Assembly: GCF_040096055.1 (NCBI RefSeq) | Contig: NZ_JBBMFK010000003.1 | Coordinates: 134,214 to 198,213, forward strand | DNA length: 64,000 nucleotides | Direction: 5' to 3' | Source: Pseudoflavonifractor intestinihominis | GTDB taxonomy: Bacteria; Bacillota; Clostridia; Oscillospirales; Oscillospiraceae | Part shown: positions 18,812-27,213 of the stretch, piece by piece | How the letters are laid out: each line of letters begins with the position of its first letter | Numbering within the stretch: the stretch's first letter is position 1 | The notes under the pieces: generated by a model | Told to the model about the DNA's origin: nothing | Database searches by the model: none | What the model saw: the letters and a program-made list of their open reading frames with translations, nothing else | Program-made: the position numbers and the translations under genes

Positions 18812-18827
18812 GGGGTTCCGCAGGAAA

Positions 18828-18863
18828 GAGGGGCGCCCGCCGGAGATCCGGCGGGCGCCCCTC
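18828..18863 (-). terminator. Strong hairpin terminator after the second anti-sigma gene
   Basis: 17-bp perfect stem GAGGGGCGCCCGCCGGA with a 2-nt centre. A T-run (TTTTTT) lies on the plus-strand side and a weaker CTCTTTCC on the minus-strand exit side. Confidence 0.7.
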
Positions 18864-18875
18864 GCTGTTTTTTCT

Positions 18876-20255
18876 TCACTTTGTCAGTGGGAGCAGGACG
18901 CCTGTCCCCTCTTGCGGCACATAGTGTTCCTCGTACAGCTCCAACCCGGCCAGCCCCTCCGTCTGGGCCTGTGCGGCCTCGTCCAGGGACCAGGTGATGG
19001 TGACGCTGCCGTCCCGCCAGTCGGTGTAGCTGTTCTGGTAGACGTCGGGGGCCCCGTCGCCGTAAAACAGCTTCTCCCCCGCACCGTCCAGGAAGTAGGC
19101 GATACTGCCGCAGTAACCGGTGTTGCCCACTGCGCCGTCCGGCTCCAGCCGGAGGGCCATCTGTCCCTCCTCCACCGTGAAGGACGCGAAGGTGTAACCG
19201 CCCTCCCCCTGCCAGGGCAGGTCCTCCAGGCCCACGGTGACAAATCCGCCTTCCAGCTCCGCCGGCAGCAGCTCCAGGGTCTTCGGGTCCTCCAGGCCGT
19301 AGAGGATATAGGACTCCTCCCAGGCGGCGCCGTCCTCCGTTGCCTCCGAGGTCAGCACGTCGTAGGGGTAGTACCTGCCGTCCTCATCCCGGACCACAAA
19401 CCAGCCCAGGCCGCCCCACAGGTCCGGCTCCGCCCGGTATTCCTCGGGCACCGTCACCCGGGCCCGCAGCACCGTGCCCAGGGGGGAGACGGTGACGCTC
19501 AGGGCCTCCACCTGCCGCTCCCCCAGCGCCGCCGGGGCGGCGAGCATGTCAGTATGCCCCTCCATAGGCTCAGCCGTCAGGGTAAAGCTCCACTGCCCGG
19601 CCTCCCCCCGGTCGGATACGCCGTCCCAGTCCCCCAGGGGGGCCTCCGCCTTCAGGGTGACGGTCTCCCCGTCCGCCAGGGCCCCGGCCCGGTTCAGGGG
19701 CAGCCGGGCCATGCCCACCAGGGTGTTGGCGTCCAGCAGATACTGCTGGCCGTCCTGCCCGCCGGTCAGCGTCTCCCCGTCCGCCTCCAGGGTAAAGCCG
19801 GGCTCCAGGCCCATGGCCTGCCAGAGGTCGGGCGCGTCCGACGAGATGGGCAGATGCTCCCGCTGGGACCAGGCCTCCATAGGCTCCGCCGTCCGGAGGG
19901 TGTAGAACACGGTGCAGAAATTCTCGTCCATGGCCGTGTACTCGATGGTCAGGGTGTCCTCGCTGTCCGCTGTGTCGGGCAGGTCCACCCGCTGAGCGTA
20001 TTCCTCATAGAAGGCCGCCTGGCCCAGGAACTGGTACTCCTCCCTGCCCTTCAGGAAGTCCAATGCGCCGGTGACATAGGCCAGGGCGGACACGGCCAGC
20101 ACGGCGCACACCGCCGCAGCTGCCAGAGCGGTCCGTCCCGCCCGGCCTGCTCGGGGCGCTCTGGCCGTTCCGGTCATCATGTCCACCAGCTTCTCCTTCT
20201 GCTCCTCCGTCAGGGCCACGGCGTCCATTTCCCTGTGGTATTCCCGTTCAAGCAT
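18876..20255 (-). CDS. Membrane-anchored anti-sigma-like protein (DUF4179 type)
   Basis: A 459-residue protein: cytoplasmic N-terminus (~1-40), one transmembrane helix (AALAAAAVCAVLAVSALAYV, ~43-62), then a large acidic, beta-rich extracytoplasmic region. Same architecture as the protein at 4524-5528, though the two share little obvious sequence. Start ATG 20255 is preferred over 20264: it lies 9 nt after AAGGAGG and produces an 8-nt overlap (ATGCTTGA) with the sigma gene, exactly as in the other pair. The anti-sigma role is inferred from pairing and topology. Confidence 0.72.
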   Translation of the reverse strand: MLEREYHREMDAVALTEEQKEKLVDMMTGTARAPRAGRAGRTALAAAAVCAVLAVSALAYVTGALDFLKGREEYQFLGQAAFYEEYAQRVDLPDTADSEDTLTIEYTAMDENFCTVFYTLRTAEPMEAWSQREHLPISSDAPDLWQAMGLEPGFTLEADGETLTGGQDGQQYLLDANTLVGMARLPLNRAGALADGETVTLKAEAPLGDWDGVSDRGEAGQWSFTLTAEPMEGHTDMLAAPAALGERQVEALSVTVSPLGTVLRARVTVPEEYRAEPDLWGGLGWFVVRDEDGRYYPYDVLTSEATEDGAAWEESYILYGLEDPKTLELLPAELEGGFVTVGLEDLPWQGEGGYTFASFTVEEGQMALRLEPDGAVGNTGYCGSIAYFLDGAGEKLFYGDGAPDVYQNSYTDWRDGSVTITWSLDEAAQAQTEGLAGLELYEEHYVPQEGTGVLLPLTK

Positions 20256-20727
20256 GCTCCTCATCCTCCTTCAGCATGTCCCGCAGCATCCCTCTTGCCC
20301 GGCTCAGCCGGGTGCGGACCGCGCCTTCCCGCAGCCCCAGAATTTTTGCGATCTCCTCCACCGGCAGGTCCTCGTAGTAGAAGAGATGCACCGGCGCCCG
20401 GTACTGCTCCGGCAGGGCCAGCACCGCCTCCAGCACGTCCCCCCGCTCCCCATCCGGCGCGGCGGCGTTGGCCGCCTCCTCCAGGGGCAGGTCCCGCCTG
20501 CGCCACGGCCTGCGGAACAGGCTCCGGGTGCAGTTCATAGCCACGTGGAGCAGCCAGGCCCGGCAGTGGGCCTCGTCCCGGAACACAGGCGCCGCCCGCA
20601 CCAGCCGGAGAAAGGTCTCCTGGGTGATGTCCTCGGCGTCCTCCCGGCTGCCGGTGCGGGCGTAGGCCAGCCGGTACACCGCCTGGCTGTGGGCCTCCAC
20701 CAGCCGCGCCGCCTCTTCCCGCTCCAT
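20248..20727 (-). CDS. ECF-family RNA polymerase sigma factor
   Basis: A 159-residue region-2/region-4 sigma factor. Region 2 includes DAEDITQETFLRLVRAA and region 4 the helix-turn-helix DLPVEEIAKILGLREGAV followed by RTRLSRARGML. ATG 20727 is used rather than 20733 because AAGGAGG is 8 nt upstream. The promoter in front (TGTAACA-16-CGTGTAA) is of ECF type, which suggests positive autoregulation. Confidence 0.9.
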   Translation of the reverse strand: MEREEAARLVEAHSQAVYRLAYARTGSREDAEDITQETFLRLVRAAPVFRDEAHCRAWLLHVAMNCTRSLFRRPWRRRDLPLEEAANAAAPDGERGDVLEAVLALPEQYRAPVHLFYYEDLPVEEIAKILGLREGAVRTRLSRARGMLRDMLKEDEEHA

Positions 20728-20757
20728 GCTCATCGCCTCCTTCTTCCGTTCTGCCTA

Positions 20758-20787
20758 TTACACGCGGCATCTCCACGGATTGTTACA
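20758..20787 (-). promoter_or_regulatory. ECF-type autoregulatory promoter of the second sigma operon
   Basis: Minus strand TGTAACA (20787-20781), 16-nt spacer, CGTGTAA (20764-20758). The AAC and CGT cores are the hallmarks of ECF promoters in Firmicutes. It sits 31 nt before the sigma start. Confidence 0.6.
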
Positions 20788-20800
20788 GACAGCACAAAAA

Positions 20801-20837
20801 TTCCCGGCAGAGTGTTTTTTCAACGCTCTGCCGGGAA
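20801..20837 (-). terminator. Rho-independent terminator of yfcE
   Basis: Stem TTCCCGGCAGAG/CTCTGCCGGGAA followed on the minus strand by TTTTTGTG. Confidence 0.85.
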
Positions 20838-20856
20838 CATATGCCCGCTGTGGAGT

Positions 20857-21399
20857 TTACAGGCTGAGGGTGTGGTAGACCTGGCCGGACAGGTTCTTCC
20901 ACTGGAAGGTGGTCCCGTCGAAGGTCATGTACCCTCTCTCGCTCCCCTCCTTGGGGATGGACACCGAGCCGGGGTTGAGGTACAGGTTCTCCCCCACCCT
21001 CTCCCAGGCGGGGATGTGGGTGTGGCCGTGGAGCAGGATATCCCCGGGCTGAAGGGGCGGCATGGCGCTTTTGTTGTGGTGGTGTCCGTGGGTGGCGAAA
21101 ATCATCCGCTCACCCGCCCACAATATGGCGTAGTCGGCCAGGACGGGGAATTCCAGCACCATCTGGTCCACCTCTGCCTCACAGTTGCCCCGGACGCACA
21201 GCAGACGGCTCTTACGCTCGTTCAGCAGGGCGATGACCTCCTTGGGGGCGTACTGGTCGGGCAGGTCGTTCCGGGGGCCGTGGTAGAGCAAATCCCCCAG
21301 CAGCAGCAGGCGGTCCGCGCCCTCCCGGTCAAAGGCGGCCAGCAGGTCCCGGCAGTACCGGGCGGAGCCGTGGATATCCGAGGCGATCATCAGGTTCAT
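20857..21399 (-). CDS. yfcE: YfcE-type phosphodiesterase (metallophosphatase)
   Basis: A 180-residue calcineurin-fold phosphoesterase. Metal-ligand motifs are in order: ASDIHG (~6-11), LLGDLLYHGPRND (~33-45), VRGNCE (~69), ATHGHHH (~101) and LLHGHTHIP (~121-129). The family hydrolyses artificial phosphodiesters; the physiological substrate is not known. It is monocistronic, with a terminator 20 nt downstream. Confidence 0.9.
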   Translation of the reverse strand: MNLMIASDIHGSARYCRDLLAAFDREGADRLLLLGDLLYHGPRNDLPDQYAPKEVIALLNERKSRLLCVRGNCEAEVDQMVLEFPVLADYAILWAGERMIFATHGHHHNKSAMPPLQPGDILLHGHTHIPAWERVGENLYLNPGSVSIPKEGSERGYMTFDGTTFQWKNLSGQVYHTLSL

Positions 21400-21494
21400 G
21401 TCTGTTCTCCTTCTCCGGCGCGTCCGCCGGGCACAGTTTCATCGTTCAGTCAAAGAAGTACCATGTTCCCGCCTGAAAGTCAAGGACGAAAAAA

Positions 21495-21520
21495 CAGCGG
21501 CCTCCTGTGGGAGGCCGCTG
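21495..21520 (-). terminator. Rho-independent terminator of the SleB-like gene
   Basis: CAGCGGCCTCC/GGAGGCCGCTG stem with a 4-nt loop, followed by TTTTTT on the minus strand. Confidence 0.88.
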
Positions 21521-21525
21521 TGATA

Positions 21526-22317
21526 TCAACCGTAGAAGGAATGTCCGCCGATGGTGACGATGTGGCTCTTGTTGAGAGAGGCCCAGCAGGAGATGCCCGC
21601 GCCGTTGAACCAGTAGGCGCCGGGAGCCTCCATGGCGCCCTCCAGGCAGAGCTTGGCGGCCAGGATGGACTCGCTGTTGGGCTCGCAGTTGGTGGCGCCG
21701 GGGAACTGGTTGGGCTGGCTGAGCACTTCCTTCACCGTGTTGGGGAAGGAGGGGCTGGCCACCCGGTTGAGGATCACGTTGCCCACGGCGATCTTGCCCT
21801 CCAGGGGCTGGTTGCCGCTCTCGTGGGTGATGACCCGGGCCAGCAGGTCCACGGTCTCGGCGTCGTAGTAGGTGCTGCCCGAGGCCAGAGGGGTACCGGC
21901 GGAGGTGTAGGTCACGGAGCCGTCCCAGCCGATGGCCGCGCCCAGGGCGGTGGCCAGCACCCGGGTGGGCACCAGGGTATCGCCGGTGTCGTCCACCTTC
22001 ACGCCGTCGGGGATGTACAGGTACCGGTCGTTGATGACCAGGAAGTTGGTGCCGATGCGGGCATACATGGTGAAGTCGTCCGCCCGGGCCACCAGCTGGT
22101 TGTTCTCCCAGGTAATGACCGCGTCGGGCCGGAGGGCCAGGGTGACGCCGTAGAAGGAGGTGTAGGTGGTATCACCGTACAGGGTGGCGTGGAAATTGGT
22201 CTGCTCCACGCCGTTCACCACCACGGGGGCGGTGGTATTCTCTGCCGCCAGCGCATGACCGCTGAGGCTGATCGTCAGTGCAAGTCCGAGTAAGGCGCAG
22301 GAAAAACGCTTCTTCAT
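21526..22317 (-). CDS. Exported cell-wall hydrolase, SleB catalytic type, with copper-amine-oxidase-like N-domain
   Basis: 263 residues: signal peptide (MKKRFSCALLGLALTISL... to HALAA, ~1-24), a Cu_amine_oxidN1-type domain (~35-130, VNGVEQTN... ALGAAIGWDG), then a Hydrolase_2/SleB catalytic domain (~150-263) with the glutamate in ARVITHESGNQ, KIAVGNVILNRV and PNQFPGA motifs. Such enzymes are lytic transglycosylases that attack spore cortex or vegetative peptidoglycan. ATG 22317 is preceded by GAGGAG; in-frame upstream ATGs would spoil the signal peptide. Whether it acts in spore germination is not shown by context. Confidence 0.85.
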   Translation of the reverse strand: MKKRFSCALLGLALTISLSGHALAAENTTAPVVVNGVEQTNFHATLYGDTTYTSFYGVTLALRPDAVITWENNQLVARADDFTMYARIGTNFLVINDRYLYIPDGVKVDDTGDTLVPTRVLATALGAAIGWDGSVTYTSAGTPLASGSTYYDAETVDLLARVITHESGNQPLEGKIAVGNVILNRVASPSFPNTVKEVLSQPNQFPGATNCEPNSESILAAKLCLEGAMEAPGAYWFNGAGISCWASLNKSHIVTIGGHSFYG

Positions 22318-22354
22318 GTGTCCACTCCTCAAACCCGTTTCCGTTCGGAAACTT

Positions 22355-22394
22355 TTTGTTACCATATTGTAACCTATCTGTTTCCAAATTGCAA
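22355..22394 (-). promoter_or_regulatory. Promoter of the SleB-like gene with overlapping palindrome
   Basis: Minus strand TTGCAA (22394-22389), 17-nt spacer, TACAAT (22371-22366). The -10 is part of the inverted repeat GTTAC-N6-GTAAC (22358-22373), a possible repressor site. Confidence 0.6.
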
Positions 22395-22436
22395 GAGTTT
22401 TCTTTGGCGTCTCCTGTCGCTTCCTCAAAAAGTGCG

Positions 22437-22473
22437 CAAAAGTGCCCGTACCTGTCCGGTACGGGCACTTTTA
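22437..22473 (-). terminator. Rho-independent terminator of guaB
   Basis: AAAAGTGCCCGTACC/GGTACGGGCACTTTT stem around a short loop, 7 nt past the guaB stop. Confidence 0.85.
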
Positions 22474-22479
22474 AACAGC

Positions 22480-23958
22480 TTAGTGCTGGGCGTTGATGGT
22501 GTAGTTGGGAGCCTCTTTGGTGATATACACGTCGTGGGGGTGGCTCTCGCGGAGACCGGCGGCGGTGATCTGGATGAACTGGGCCTTCTTCTGCAGCTCA
22601 GACACGGTGCCGCAGCCGCAGTAGCCCATACCGGCCCGCAGGCCGCCCATCATCTGATAGATGGTGTCGGAGGTAGATCCCTTGTAGGGCACGCGGCCTT
22701 CCACGCCTTCGGGGACCAGCTTCTTGTTGTTCTGCTGGAAGTAACGGTCTCTGGAGCCCTTGGCCATGGCGCCCAGGGAGCCCATGCCGCGGTAGACCTT
22801 GAACTGGCGGCCCTGGTAGACCTCGGTGTCCCCGGGGGACTCCTCGCAGCCGGCCAGCAGGGAGCCCAGCATGACCACGTTGGCGCCGGCGGCAATGGCC
22901 TTGGCGATGTCGCCGGAGTACTTCACGCCGCCGTCGGCGATGATGGGAATGCCGTACTTGTCAGCCACGCAGGCGGCGTCGTACACGGCGGTGATCTGGG
23001 GCACGCCGATACCGGCCACCACGCGGGTGGTGCAGATGGAGCCGGGGCCGATGCCCACCTTCACGCAGTCGGCGCCGGCCTCGATGAGGGCCTTGGTGCC
23101 CTCGGCGGTGGCCACGTTGCCGGCGATGAGCTGCACGTCGGGGTACAGGGCCTTGATGCGCTTGACGCACTCCAGGATATTGTGGCTGTGGCCGTGGGCG
23201 GAGTCCAGGCACAGCACGTCGGCGCCGGCCTCCACCAGGGCGGCCACACGGTCCAGCACGTCGTTGGTCACGCCGATGGCGGCGCCCACCAGCAGGCGGC
23301 CCTTGGCGTCACGGGCGGAGTTGGGGTACACCGTGGCCTTCTCGATGTCCTTGATGGTGATGAGGCCCTTGAGGCGGAACTCGTCGTCCACCAGGGGGAG
23401 CTTCTCGATCTTGTGCTTGCGGAGGATCTCCTTGGCCTCCTCCAGGGTGATGCCCTCCTTGGCGGTGACCAGGTTTTCCTTGGTCATCACGTTGTCGATG
23501 AGCTGGGACATGTCCACCTCGAACTTCATGTCCCGGTTGGTGATGATGCCGATGAGCTTTCCGTTGTCGCAGATGGGCACGCCGGAGATGCGGTACTTGG
23601 CCATCAGCTCATCCGCCTCGGCCAGGGTGTGGCCGGGAGCCAGCCAGAAGGGGTTGGTGATAACGCCGTTCTCGCTGCGCTTGACCATGTCCACCTGCTC
23701 GGCCTGAGCGCCGATGGACATATTCTTGTGGATAATGCCGATGCCGCCCTCACGGGCAATGGCGATGGCCATGCGGTACTCGGTGACGGTATCCATGGCG
23801 GCGCTCATGAGAGGGATATTCAGCTGAATCTTCTTGGTAAGCTGGGTGTGCAGGTCGATGTCGGCGGGGAGCACGTCGCTGGCCGCGGGGACCAGCAGCA
23901 CGTCGTCGAAGGTCAGGCCCTGCTTGGTAAACTTCTGTCGCTCATCGGTATTGACCAT
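22480..23958 (-). CDS. guaB: Inosine-5'-monophosphate dehydrogenase
   Basis: Oxidises IMP to XMP with NAD, the committed step of guanine-nucleotide synthesis. 492 residues: catalytic barrel with two CBS domains inserted at ~95-215, active-site loop GIGPGSICTTRVVAG (Cys ~308), the flap RYFQQNNKKLVPEG, and a C-terminal DVYITKEAPNY. Length and motif order are normal. It is monocistronic with its own promoter; no PurR-type or riboswitch element was recognised in the ~115-nt leader. Confidence 0.97.
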   Translation of the reverse strand: MVNTDERQKFTKQGLTFDDVLLVPAASDVLPADIDLHTQLTKKIQLNIPLMSAAMDTVTEYRMAIAIAREGGIGIIHKNMSIGAQAEQVDMVKRSENGVITNPFWLAPGHTLAEADELMAKYRISGVPICDNGKLIGIITNRDMKFEVDMSQLIDNVMTKENLVTAKEGITLEEAKEILRKHKIEKLPLVDDEFRLKGLITIKDIEKATVYPNSARDAKGRLLVGAAIGVTNDVLDRVAALVEAGADVLCLDSAHGHSHNILECVKRIKALYPDVQLIAGNVATAEGTKALIEAGADCVKVGIGPGSICTTRVVAGIGVPQITAVYDAACVADKYGIPIIADGGVKYSGDIAKAIAAGANVVMLGSLLAGCEESPGDTEVYQGRQFKVYRGMGSLGAMAKGSRDRYFQQNNKKLVPEGVEGRVPYKGSTSDTIYQMMGGLRAGMGYCGCGTVSELQKKAQFIQITAAGLRESHPHDVYITKEAPNYTINAQH

Positions 23959-24075
23959 ATCGCATCTCCTTTATCTTTTCCAGTGAATTTTCACTCGGTA
24001 TACGGGATAAAACTCCATGCGCATGAAGTCTGGAACTGCAAATGGACACTTGTCCCATCCGAATAAATTTTTCCT

Positions 24076-24104
24076 ATTTTACGGCGTACGAACCGTCTTG
24101 TCAA
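24076..24104 (-). promoter_or_regulatory. SigA-type promoter of guaB
   Basis: Minus strand TTGACA (24104-24099), 17-nt spacer, TAAAAT (24081-24076). Confidence 0.8.
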
Positions 24105-24116
24105 GAGGCGGTCCGT

Positions 24117-24860
24117 TCATTCTTGCAGGTTGGCCAAAGTGAGGGCTGCATCGAAGCGGATTTTGCCCTCTTCGCCCATACCCTGGACCAACTTTCTCTC
24201 TTCCGCCTGGCCGGTGAACAGGTCGATGGCCTCGCCGGGGCGGCACTCGGCCAGGTAGCACAGCTGGAGCTCAGACACATACTGCCCGCTGGCCATCCGC
24301 TCCAGATGGAGGGCGTCGCAGGCGAAGTCGGCGTAGCGCACGTTGTTGACATGGCCGTTGATGTCGGCGTCGCTGTAGTGGAGTGTGCGGTGCTCGGCCA
24401 GGGTCAGGTCCCCGGGCATCCGCAGGCTGGTCAGCCGCCTGTCCTTGCACAGCGCGCCGCCGTCGGTGCCCGCGAACTCCTCCACGTTGCTCAGCCGGAA
24501 CAGCTTGTGGGTGTCCAGGTCGGCCAGCACCCAGGAGGACACCGCCTCCCCCACCGGCTCCCCCTTCACAAAGAGGTCAAAGTCCCGGTACATGGCGGCG
24601 CCGTGGGCGCCCCGGTGCCAGGTGCGCACCGTCACCGGCTCGCTCCAGTGGAGGGGCCGGGAGAGCCGGTACCAGATGCGGGAGAGCATCCAGAACACGT
24701 TGTACCGGTCGATCATCTCGTCCCGGGACACGTGGAGCTCCACCGCCGCCGAGGTGGCCGCCTCCTGGAGGATGCCCAGCAGGGCCGAAGGCCGGCACTG
24801 GTCAAAGGGGTCTACGTCCCGGGAGTCCACAGGGTAGGTATTTTCATAGTAAACGCTCAA
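24117..24860 (-). CDS. Acyl-ACP thioesterase
   Basis: Hydrolyses acyl-acyl-carrier protein to release free fatty acid. The 247 residues form two hot-dog domains; the second holds the catalytic-type segment YSDADINGHVNNVRYADF (~164-181) with the conserved Asn-x-His-xx-Asn, as in FatA/FatB-like bacterial enzymes. It is preceded by the zinc-ribbon protein gene on the same strand with an 84-nt gap containing two hairpins, so it may share its transcript. The real chain-length preference cannot be read from sequence. Confidence 0.88.
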   Translation of the reverse strand: MSVYYENTYPVDSRDVDPFDQCRPSALLGILQEAATSAAVELHVSRDEMIDRYNVFWMLSRIWYRLSRPLHWSEPVTVRTWHRGAHGAAMYRDFDLFVKGEPVGEAVSSWVLADLDTHKLFRLSNVEEFAGTDGGALCKDRRLTSLRMPGDLTLAEHRTLHYSDADINGHVNNVRYADFACDALHLERMASGQYVSELQLCYLAECRPGEAIDLFTGQAEERKLVQGMGEEGKIRFDAALTLANLQE

Positions 24861-24944
24861 GATCGTTCTTCCTTTCCCGGTATGCCCAGGCTGCCGGAGT
24901 CCTCTCCGGCAGTCCGCCCTGTCCTGGGGGGACAGGGCCCGTCC

Positions 24945-25562
24945 TCAGCGCCCGCTGTGGGCGCCGTGGATCACAATGGTGTTCTTGCAGCAGATGTCGT
25001 CGATGTCCGAGGCGGTGGCGGCGGGGATGCGCATGGCCGCGCCGCAGTCGGCGCAGAACAGGTCGATGGAGCTGTAGTTCACCTGCATCTTCCACCGCTT
25101 GGAGCCGCAGGCGCAGGAGATGCCGCCCCGGGCGGCGATGTCCTTGAGCTCGGAGAGCACCTCGTGCATCACCAGCTCGTCCAGGAAGGTCCCCTTCTCC
25201 CCCGCGTCGCGCTCCACCTTGTCCACCGCCTCCTCCAGGCGGCGCACGGCGGCAAACACCGGCCCCTCCTCTCCCACGTAGCAGCAGTCCAGGCCGGACG
25301 CAGCGCAGGAGAAGGCCAGCGCCTTCTCGTGGAGAAAGGCCCTGGCGGAACAGGTGACGGTGTGCTCGGTCTGACAGAACAGGCAGGGCACGGTCAGCTT
25401 CACCCGGTCCCCCATCATCTCCACCCGGAGGGCGGACTTGCCGCAGGGACAGGGCAGCTCATTGGCCGAGGCGGCCAGCTGAAAGACGCTGCGCTCCACG
25501 ATCACGCTCTGCCGGCAGGAGGGGCAGATGTAGGCCAGCGTCCGTTTGCTCTCTTGTTCCAT
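24945..25562 (-). CDS. CpXC-type cysteine-rich zinc-ribbon protein
   Basis: A 205-residue soluble protein with several paired cysteines: CPSC (~13-16), CPCG (~38-41), CLFC (~60-63), CACG (~150) and CADCG (~170). These fit a CpXC/zinc-ribbon domain followed by a helical middle (AVRRLEEAVDKVERD). No enzyme motif is seen. A promoter-like TATAAT (25630-25625) lies upstream on the minus strand with a weak -35. The function is unknown, and the family name is from the cysteine pattern only. Confidence 0.65.
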   Translation of the reverse strand: MEQESKRTLAYICPSCRQSVIVERSVFQLAASANELPCPCGKSALRVEMMGDRVKLTVPCLFCQTEHTVTCSARAFLHEKALAFSCAASGLDCCYVGEEGPVFAAVRRLEEAVDKVERDAGEKGTFLDELVMHEVLSELKDIAARGGISCACGSKRWKMQVNYSSIDLFCADCGAAMRIPAATASDIDDICCKNTIVIHGAHSGR

Positions 25563-25739
25563 GAAAAAAATCCCTCATTTCGCCGCCGGAGACAGCAATG
25601 CCGTCTCTGCGAACAGATAATAGCATTATACCGCAAATACCGCCGTTTGACCAGCACATCCGCCGACAAAATGTACCCTTATATTTTCTTCTCTTTTTGT
25701 TCAAACTAGGCCCATATCCGAACATGTGAGGTGGCGCGT

Positions 25740-26765
25740 ATGGAGACAAAGCGTCTGGGTTCCCAGACGGTGGCGCTGGCCTGCCCGCCCGCTGTGGCGG
25801 GCTATGCCAGCGTGGTGGGCAAAAAAGAGGGCGACGGCCCGCTCTCGTCCTTCTTCGACCACATCGAGCAGGACGACAGTTTTGGCGAGAAGAGCTGGGA
25901 GAAGGCGGAGAGCGCCATGCAGCGGCTGGCTCTGTCCATGGCGCTGAACAAGGCGGAGCTGGCCGCCCCGGCCCTGGACTATATCTTCGCCGGGGACCTG
26001 CTGAACCAGTGCATCGGCACCGGATTTGCCCTGCGTGGACAGGACATCCCCTTCTACGGGCTGTACGGCGCCTGTTCCACCATGGCGGAGAGCCTGTCCC
26101 TGGCGGCGCTGATGATCGACGGCGGGTTTGCCCGCCATGCGGCGGCCCTGACCTCCTCCCACTTCTGCTCGGCGGAGCGGCAGTACCGCACGCCTCTGGA
26201 GTACGGCGGCCAGCGCACCCCCACCGCCCAGTGGACGGTGACCGGCTCGGGCTGCACCATTCTGGCCGCCCAGGGGAACGGGCCCAGGGTGACCCACGTG
26301 ACCACGGGCAAGATCGCGGACAAGGGCATCAAGGACGCCAACAATATGGGCGCGGCTATGGCCCCCGCCGCCTACGAGACCATCAAGGCCCACCTTCAGG
26401 ACACCGGGCGTAAACCCTCCTGCTACGACCTGATCCTCACCGGCGACCTGGGCAAGCTGGGCCGGGACATCGTGAAGGACCTGTTCCGCCGGGACGGGGT
26501 GGAGCTGTCCAACCTGGCCGACTGCGGCACCATGATCTACGACCTGGAGGGTCAGGATGTCCACTGCGGCGGCTCCGGGTGCGGCTGCTCCGCCGTGGTG
26601 CTCAACGGGTATCTGATGGACGGCCTGAAGCGGGGCCGGTGGAAGCGGCTCCTCTTCTGCGGCACCGGGGCCCTCCTCTCCCCCACCTCCACCCAGCAGG
26701 GGGAGTCCATCCCCGCCATCTGCCACGCGGTGGCGCTGGCGGCCCCGGGCTGCGAGACTGTATAA
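25740..26765 (+). CDS. spoVAD: Stage V sporulation protein AD
   Basis: Thiolase-like protein of the spore inner-membrane SpoVA channel that takes up and releases dipicolinic acid; SpoVAD binds the acid. 341 residues with the family's YGACSTMAESL (Cys ~117), SAERQYRTPLEYG, QRTPTAQWTVTGSG and CGGSGCGCSA segments. Start is ATG 25740 with GAGGTG 7 nt upstream, not the GTG at 25731. SpoVAC, normally directly upstream, is absent: the neighbouring gene is divergent. spoVAE follows after 13 nt. Confidence 0.95.
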   Translation: METKRLGSQTVALACPPAVAGYASVVGKKEGDGPLSSFFDHIEQDDSFGEKSWEKAESAMQRLALSMALNKAELAAPALDYIFAGDLLNQCIGTGFALRGQDIPFYGLYGACSTMAESLSLAALMIDGGFARHAAALTSSHFCSAERQYRTPLEYGGQRTPTAQWTVTGSGCTILAAQGNGPRVTHVTTGKIADKGIKDANNMGAAMAPAAYETIKAHLQDTGRKPSCYDLILTGDLGKLGRDIVKDLFRRDGVELSNLADCGTMIYDLEGQDVHCGGSGCGCSAVVLNGYLMDGLKRGRWKRLLFCGTGALLSPTSTQQGESIPAICHAVALAAPGCETV

Positions 26766-26778
26766 AGGAGGAATCACA

Positions 26779-27156
26779 ATGGAAATGCTGTGGGAATATG
26801 GCCGGGCCTTTCTGTGCGGCGGCCTGCTCTGCCTCATCGGCCAGCTGCTCATCGACAAGACCAAGCTGACCCCCGCCCGCATCCTGGTGGCCTATGTGGT
26901 CTCCGGCGTGGTGCTGGGCGGCCTGGGGCTGTACAAATACGTGGTGGAGTTCGGCGGCGCGGGGGCCACCGTCCCCCTCACCGGCTTCGGCTATCTGCTG
27001 GCCAAAGGCGTGGCCAAGGCGGTGGAGGAACAGGGGGTGCTGGGGGTGCTGGGGGTGCTCACAGGCGGCGTCACCGCCGCAGCGGGCGGCATCACCGCCG
27101 CCATCTTCTTCAGCTGGCTCTCCGCCCTCATCTTCCGCCCCAAGCCCAAGGACTGA
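26779..27156 (+). CDS. spoVAE: Stage V sporulation protein AE (SpoVAEb)
   Basis: 125-residue membrane protein of the SpoVA channel. Three to four helices and the conserved LIDKTKLTPARILV, GGLGLYKYVVEFGGAGATVPL and TGFGYLLAKG segments identify SpoVAEb. It is in one operon with spoVAD and ends in a bidirectional terminator. AGGAGG lies 9 nt before the ATG. Confidence 0.93.
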   Translation: MEMLWEYGRAFLCGGLLCLIGQLLIDKTKLTPARILVAYVVSGVVLGGLGLYKYVVEFGGAGATVPLTGFGYLLAKGVAKAVEEQGVLGVLGVLTGGVTAAAGGITAAIFFSWLSALIFRPKPKD

Positions 27157-27171
27157 ACCGCCCAGACAGCA

Positions 27172-27200
27172 CAAAAGGGAACCGTTCCGGTTCCCTTTTG
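27172..27200. terminator. Bidirectional terminator between spoVAE and the nucleotidase gene
   Basis: CAAAAGGGAACC/GGTTCCCTTTTG stem with a 5-nt loop and a T-run on each exit side. Confidence 0.85.
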
Positions 27201-27213
27201 CGGATGGGCTCTG

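Noticed and set aside
22318..24066. A 582-codon plus-strand frame antisense to guaB
   Set aside because: guaB accounts for the region; the antisense product is compositionally biased.
24861..24944. Hairpins between the zinc-ribbon and thioesterase genes as a terminator
   Set aside because: Two GC-rich hairpins but no T-run on the minus strand; they may be attenuating or structural only.
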